Below are positions 57,650-64,000 of a stretch of DNA of 64,000 nucleotides, in pieces; position 1 is the stretch's first letter; each line of letters starts with the position of its first letter. Under the pieces are notes generated by a model. That model saw nothing but the letters and a program-made list of their open reading frames with translations, was not told where the DNA came from and made no database searches. The DNA comes from Oxytricha trifallax (lineage: Eukaryota; Ciliophora; Spirotrichea; Sporadotrichida; Oxytrichidae): NCBI GenBank assembly GCA_000711775.1, contig ARYC01001548.1, positions 1 to 64,000 of the forward strand, given 5' to 3'. Position numbers and translations under genes: made by a program.

Positions 57650-60600
57650 GAAAATACTAATCATTGTGTTAAATAAGAATAAAAGTAGGTTTTAAACTGG
57701 GTGATAAAATACCATGTGCTCTTCAACTTAGAATTCACTAATAATTTCAATAACTCTGAATTCCCTAAACTCCTTGATTTGCTATTACTCATAAAGAATT
57801 TAATTGTCATTATATGAAGGAAACTTTGACTAGGATTTTGCTTTATCAATATCAGGCTCTGGTTTGTTTTTCATTATTAAGATCTTTTAATACCATTTAA
57901 AACGTTAGTATTTATATAAAAATGTTTTAATAATGGAACTTTTAAATATGAATTTTTTAAAAAATTGAAAGAGTTTTATAAAATAATTTGGATTAATTAT
58001 AAATTTTAAAATTATAATTCCTAACTTCTCTGGTATAATTTGGAAAACAAAATTCAATCTAAAATATAAAATTTAATAATATTAATTTATAAATTAGGGT
58101 CTTGAAAACTAAAAATAACATAAAATGTTTAAAGTAATTAACAAAAGAAAATTAAATAATTGAGCTTTTCATATTTAAGAATAATACATCTTTTTCAACT
58201 TATGTCAATATTATTAGACTTTTATTCATTAAATACAAGTATAAACAAGCATTTTATGTGTATATTTTCAATCCAAATAATAACTATATTGATTTTGTAT
58301 ATTAAAGAAAAAGTATTAATTTTAAAGTTTTGATTCTCTATGATAAGTAGGATCACCCTTCTGGGATTCATATATGACAAAATCTGCGTAACTTTATCTA
58401 TGAGGGAGTCTATGTGAATTAACAAGTTTGCATGTGATGTTACTCCAACAGTATATATTGCTTTTCTTGTCTAAAGCCATAAATTTATCTTTGATAACTT
58501 TTGTAGCTAAGTATACTTTAAGATATTTATCATCATTTATAATGATGAACAATTGTTTTATTCCTCTCTTCTACCCATGCCTATGAAGGCCATTGTGCAT
58601 CTATGAAGCGCAGGTACAATCTGAATTTCATCTAGACATTTCAAAAATGTGAATCTGGAGTAGTTTGGGTTCCAGTCGATGTGATTGGAGCTACCAACCT
58701 AAGCATTTTATAGAAAGAAACTTATGTCTTAACTTTGACTTTTTCTAGCTAAAGACTCAAGATCATAAACTCTAAGTCCCGATCTATTTGAGGCACTCTT
58801 ATGACTTAATGTATAGCAATATTAAAATAATTATAAGATAAAGAACTAGAAATATTTCTCATCGATGACTGAAATGCCCACGCAGTTCTAATTCAAAATG
58901 GTCTTGATAATTTCAGTCTCCAAGTCAACAATATAGAAATGCTTCTCATCCATGATTATCAGGACATTTTGGTTTTTTGTTTAAACACATGAGTGGATCT
59001 TTCCCTCGATCTATTGGTTTGTGTAAGTGAACTTTTCCACTATATCTAAGTAATCATCTTCATTTTCTGGGTTTGGGCCTCCGTCTGAATCATCATCCAT
59101 CTCGTCCATCCCAGAAAACTCATTTTTGACTCCATAAATCGTGAAAGTTTGTTTGTTTTAAATAAGAATCAGTTGATCTTCAGTTAGAAGTTAGTTAGTA
59201 ATTGCGATGTTAGTTTGGGCATCTATGTATAAAGCAATATTCCTGATTTAGATTTTAGTAAGTTTATCAGTAATATGATTAAAATAAATAAATCTAATGT
59301 CTCAAATTGTTGATCTCGCTGTCCTTCTTTCATGGTCTTAATTATTCTCATTTCATTTGTTTTTTCTTTATTTAGATAGTAAAGTTTTACTCTGAAGAAT
59401 TCATCCTCTCCCAATACAAATATTTACTAATTGTTCTCTGTATTGTTTACTACCTTCAACACATTGCATCTTAAACTAGAACTTTATTGTTTGTCATTAA
59501 GTAATAATATAAATGTGTACTTATAGTCGAAAGTCCCAAATTAAATATAAAGTTATTTAATTTTTGATAATTTAATAAATTGGGCGAAACTTGGATCATT
59601 TTATGCATGTGCTTATAACTCATACTTTGAATTGAGTCGTTTAACTCATCTAACTTTATCATTTCTAGTATGTTTTGGTAAATAGATCCATTTTATAGCA
59701 GCACTTAATAAAACCCTATTTACATCTAAATAAATTGTAATATATATTATTTTAAATTTATTAAATTTTTTACCTTAATCAAGATTGACTTCTTATTTTT
59801 AGAATGAGAATCAACATCATTATTAAATTAAGGGTTTTTTTTAAAATAAAAAAAAAATTACATGGTTTATCATAATATCAATTGATCTTAAGGAAATTAA
59901 AAATTAAACAAAACAGCATTCTTTGTTTTTACTTTTTCAGTTTTTTCTTTTCTTTTTAAATAATTTTATAGAGTAAACCAATCATGACATACAAAGAAAA
60001 AGAACATCCAATTATTCTGTTCTGTTACTGAGATATCTTTAATAACTAATTTTTTCAAAGAAAGTATAGCTTAAAACTTTATAATTTATTTTTAATTTGT
60101 TGTTATGCGTTCAAGTTTTCACTACATAAACTCATAACACACCCTAATAAATCTCAAATAATTCACTTTATAATATTTGCTAAGGGTTTTGACAGTGAGA
60201 TCGTATTTTGACCCAATCACAGTTTCTTTTGATTTCTTCATTATTAAATATAATAATTCAAACATACAACTGCTTATAAAATTGCTCTATATAAAGATCT
60301 TAATAAATGCTATTTTAATTAATAATCGCAATAGCTTTGACACATCACCCTCTTGAAACTTTAAGTGTCTTAACCATTATTTCTCCTGAATTAAACTAAA
60401 AAATATGAAAATGATAAACAGTATTTCATCCTATTTAAGAATTATATTATAGTGTTTTATTGCAATTAAAAAAAGTATATTAGTTTCTATTTGTCAAAAT
60501 AAATATTTTAATATTTTCAAGATAATGGATATAGTATTTAAATTATTTAAAAATATTTCTATTTTTTATAGTAAATACAATGAAACTTAAAGGTAACATA

Positions 60601-63107
60601 TACTTGTTTATTCTATTAATCAAATGACAGACTTATTTTGTAAGATACTCTTATTTTTAATTGAGATTTTTACTTTTCATTGAATAAAAGTAAAATTAAT
60701 ATATAACAAAATCATTTCAAACCACTTGTTTAGCATGTATTTTACATATTTTTTGAATTTCCTATTTAATTTCACTATCAATCTGAGTAACTTATTATAA
60801 ATTTAACCGGTTACATTCTTTTTAGTTTATAAATTAATAAATATTTGAGTTATATAGGTAAAATAAAGTGATATTTTTATTAATAATTTCAATCAATAAT
60901 TATTAAATCTTAATTGCTATTTTTTTAAAATAATAGATTGTTCCAGAAATCTTATTTTAAACTATTTATAAACATGATCCTAAATTTACATAAAGAAGTT
61001 TTAGGGTCTTGAATATTATAGAGAGAAATGTAACAGCCGTGAGTAACAAACAAATCAGTTCTGATTAGTATGAAACTGTTGTACAATTATACTAAATAAA
61101 ATTGGATAATTAATTATGGTGTAAAAGCTTGTAAAGAAATATAAAAATTAAAAGAATACATGGATTAACTTACCGTGATTTTTGATGTTTTGGTAGAAAA
61201 TAATCTCAAATTAAAAAGATGAGTCCTCTTCCAAAGCTTATTGGAAATTTGTAGAGGGTCCATTAGTTCTAACTGACTTTATCTCACCACTGGGCATTCT
61301 GAAATAAAAAGTATCTTCACTCATCTCAATATCGACTGCCAGGTCTATTGTGTTATGGTGTTTAAATTAAATAGTATTAATTAATGAATGACTTACATCT
61401 AGACTACTAATCTATTATTATTTATATGCATGTTTTTTTGAATTCATTTTAATGACTTAATTATTAATTAAGTTTGTATATTAAAAACCAACTATATTTA
61501 CAGAATGGACAAGAAACATATCCCAGTAAATATCAAAGAAAGCTGATGATCTCAAGGCTAATCCATAAAAAGTGTTAAATTTATCAATTTTATAGCAAAA
61601 CTTAGTGATCTCATCCTACCTCACTGGTCTCTCCTGAACATCGTTCTATTGATAAAATTTATACTGAAACCTGTCAGTGCCCAAATACTTATGCTATATT
61701 TCATTAAAGTCTATCTGACTATCTTTGGTCTCTAAAGCAACAATTATAATATCTTCTACTTTCTTTTTCAGGCCCAATGATGTCTTTTCGTTATTACCTA
61801 GCTGTTTCTTTTTCGTAAAAAGAGCCCAAATATTACTTTGGAAAGTAGCTTTTTAGCAATCTGAAGCCTTGGGCTCTATCTTCTCTATTTTACCCAGTTA
61901 AGGGGTATGAGTGCACTATATTAAGTGAACTGTCCTTTTGTTAGCTAAATAGAGCACATCATTAAGTTAAAATATAGAGTTAAGCATTATCTTTAAATAA
62001 ATTTATGCAAAATTAATTTTTATTAAATTGTTGAAGGCGATATACTTAACTATAGAAACAGCCTCATTAGAACATCACTAAATTCTTACTATCCTTATCT
62101 TCAATCACATCTTTAAGAAGAAGTGTGGCGTTTCCATTCTTTAAGTTTATAATGTGGAAGTAATTATTGTCCTCGTCATTCTGGTGTGTCTTGTAAACTA
62201 AGTAATACCCGTTTATTGCCCACATCTGAGGGAGGTCTAATTTATGAAATAAGTTTATTAAATTTAAAATGATTTGGTAATGGTAATTTTACTTTTTATG
62301 TATTTTTCATATGTCTTTTTGCCTTTGCGATTCAAAAAAATAATAAAATAAGATAAGGAACATTTAGATAGATTCCAAACTTGCAAGATATATTCGAAAC
62401 CGATGTCATCAAGTAATGCTTTATCTTTTATCTAGATTATGATGGGACAGTAATAAGCCTATGCATCATAGTAGCATGAATTTTTAAGGATTTTAATTTT
62501 AATTTTAGAATCTTTTTTATAGAAAAATATAAAAGCCTCAATTTCAGCACAAATTAACTTATTAAATACTATTTTTTCTTCAATAAATGATATTTTAAAT
62601 ATGAATATTTTTTTTTTTAAAATAAAAGATCTAAAATATATTCACAAAGCATCTTTCATTTGATTTGAATGTATAAAATTATAAACATGAATCGACAATC
62701 TTATACAACTCTATATCATTATGTTTAGTCAATTTATAATATATTCCAAATATCGAGAAGGAAAATTGTTAAAAAATATCTTACTTGTTAGATCTACTCT
62801 GTAGGAAATTGCTTCTAAAAAGTCTGCGGAACTTTTGTTATGTAGCAAGAAGGACTATTAATATTCCTAGTTCATCAACTAGCCAATTATATTGATATTT
62901 TTATTTAAATCACTATTATTTCTTAATTCATAAGCAAATAAAATAAATTACACATAAAAATAATACCCAATGCCCGCTAATAAGAGATTATCAAAAATTG
63001 CAAATAAAAGATAAGCAAATATATAAAAAGACTTAATATCTCTTTGATATGTAATTTATAGAAGGAAACTTACTTGCAATGTTATCTTTTAGCAATCTTT
63101 CATTCAT
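57650..63107 (-). CDS. Beta-propeller/WD-like protein in many coding blocks
   Basis: Provisional start MNERLLKDNIA at ATG 63107. Blocks in order on the minus strand: SFLLHNKSSADFLEAISYRV (62840), ALLDDIGFEYILQVWNLSK (62440), DLPQMWAINGYYLVYKTHQN (62230), SDCQKATFQSNIWALFTKKK (61860), FNTFYGLALRSSAFFDIYWD (61560), DTFYFRMPSGEIKSVRTNGP (61290). Then follow IKLDELNDSIQSMSYKHMHK (59660), FVLGEDEFFRVKLYYLNKEK (59410), IDAQTNIAITNQLLTEDQLI (59220), MDEKHFYIVDLETEIIKTIL (58950), FMALDKKSNIYCWSNITCKL (58480), and MKNKPEPDIDKAKSQSKFPS (57875). Several resemble WD/propeller strands. Gaps range from tens of bp to about 1.5 kb. It may be one gene or two; MKNKPEPD could be a new start. Function unknown. 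Confidence 0.55.
59710..61220. other. ~1.5 kb AT-rich non-coding segment in the propeller gene
   Basis: No coding signal on either strand between block MPSGEIKSVRTN and block IKLDELNDS. Best read as a long IES, or the boundary of two genes. Confidence 0.45.
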
Positions 63108-63645
63108 TTTTATGTTTAGTGAAATCACTCTATCAATATATTAAATTATAAATTAAATTGGACAACTATTTCAATACCTTAATCAGCAATTTATATTTTT
63201 TTATTTTAATATTTGATATAATTTAGTATTTAATTCTATTTTATTCTGAACACTCTATTTTAATTTAAATGTGATAAATGGAATTATTTTTTACACTGCT
63301 TAAGAATTTTAAATTTATGATAATAAGAAAGTTGCTAATTTTAACTAAATTCATAAACATATTAATAATTAAATTATTAATACCAAAAATTAACAATAAT
63401 GAACAAAGTAAGAAAAACATGCCCCAATTTTAGAAAGATGAAATTACTATAAATATGCAAAAATTACTAACTAATTAGTCTGCTTACTCATTTCATATTT
63501 TAATAGAAAGCTTTATTTGCAAGATTCTAAATGGAATTGCTTCAGGCTTTAATTAATAAAATATAATCTATTAAATAAAGTTTTTAAGAATTCCTGTTTA
63601 TTAATAAAAATTACGTTATACAAGAAACATAAATTTCAGTACAAG
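63108..63645. other. AT-rich intergenic at right side
   Basis: Between the divergent propeller gene and a partial plus-strand ORF; nothing recognised. Confidence 0.4.
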
Positions 63646-64000
63646 ATGCTAAATAGAATGAGACTAGTCAAGAACTCTATAAGTCTTAATGCTTTTAAAT
63701 CACTAATTGATTTCATTTTCTTGCAAAAGTTTATACAGAAATTTAAACAAAGCTCATCCAAACTTCATTTTATTTTCATTAAATTTGCTTATTAAATTTT
63801 CATAGAATATTCTTTTTGCAGACTATGGTATTCCTGATTTTGTGCAATTATCACTTCACACACATCAGCAAATTCTCAAATGTAAGCAATTGTCTATATG
63901 TATTTTATTTTAGGTGAATTGTATGTCAAATGAAATACTAAATTCTATGGAGGACATAAGACTTACAAATTACGATAGAGTCAATTCTTTTGACATTGAT
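63646..64000 (+). CDS. Partial unrecognised protein at the right edge
   Basis: Possible start MLNRMRLVKNSISLNAFKSL at 63646. Block DYGIPDFVQLSLHTHQQILK at about 63822-63882, an intron-like gap (GTAAGC...TTTTAG, about 63884-63914), then MSNEILNSMEDIRLTNYDRV to the window end. Frames of the two blocks do not join by simple splicing, so an IES or a different boundary is likely. No family recognised. Confidence 0.4.

Overview
The window reads as germline (micronuclear) DNA of a spirotrich ciliate of the Oxytricha/Stylonychia/Tetmemena group. The evidence is: (1) long conserved reading frames open only if TAA and TAG encode glutamine and TGA is the sole stop; (2) very AT-rich DNA in which coding blocks are interrupted by short AT-rich segments flanked by 2-9 bp direct repeats, whose removal leaving one repeat copy restores the frame (IESs with pointers); (3) copies of the telomere-bearing element (TBE), a Tc1/mariner-like DNA transposon whose inverted ends carry G4T4/C4A4 telomere-like repeats. 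The species cannot be fixed from sequence alone.

Layout. 1-3974: a TBE running off the left edge, preceded by four tandem ~715 bp copies of a TBE end. 3975-5917: decayed SecA-like ATPase gene. 7062-9034: unrecognised Q-rich gene split by a poly-C tract and a palindromic MITE. 10368-14232: divergent pair of decayed ORFs, the right one the TBE zinc-finger/kinase gene split by a 620 bp inverted-repeat element with 8-bp target duplication, ending at a TBE terminus. 14330-34054: host genes: 5'-truncated TRP-like channel, secreted surface protein, small unknown gene, Cks1, low-complexity protein, HEAT-like protein, AGC kinase, long coiled-coil protein. 34218-46115: two tandem cyclic-nucleotide phosphodiesterases with a MORN fragment between them, then a HEATR5/Laa1-like gene. 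46796-47352: isolated GC-rich island. 47474-52489: coiled-coil/ankyrin protein and a second, more complete TRP-like channel, both on the minus strand. 52861-57325: cluster of two MITEs and TBE pieces with a WD-repeat 3' coding block between TBE ends. 57650-63107: minus-strand beta-propeller-type gene in many pieces, possibly the 5' part of that WD-repeat gene. The right edge holds a partial plus-strand ORF.

Functional context. The host genes suggest signalling and cell cortex (two cation channels, two PDEs, AGC kinase, Cks1, ankyrin and MORN proteins, coiled-coil protein), but no operon-like logic applies. What unifies the window is germline architecture: genes in eliminable pieces, with MITEs and TBEs in and between them. 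No convincingly scrambled or inverted gene segment was found. Spliceosomal introns (35-46 nt, GT..AG) occur alongside IESs and are distinguished by whether splice signals or pointer repeats restore the frame.
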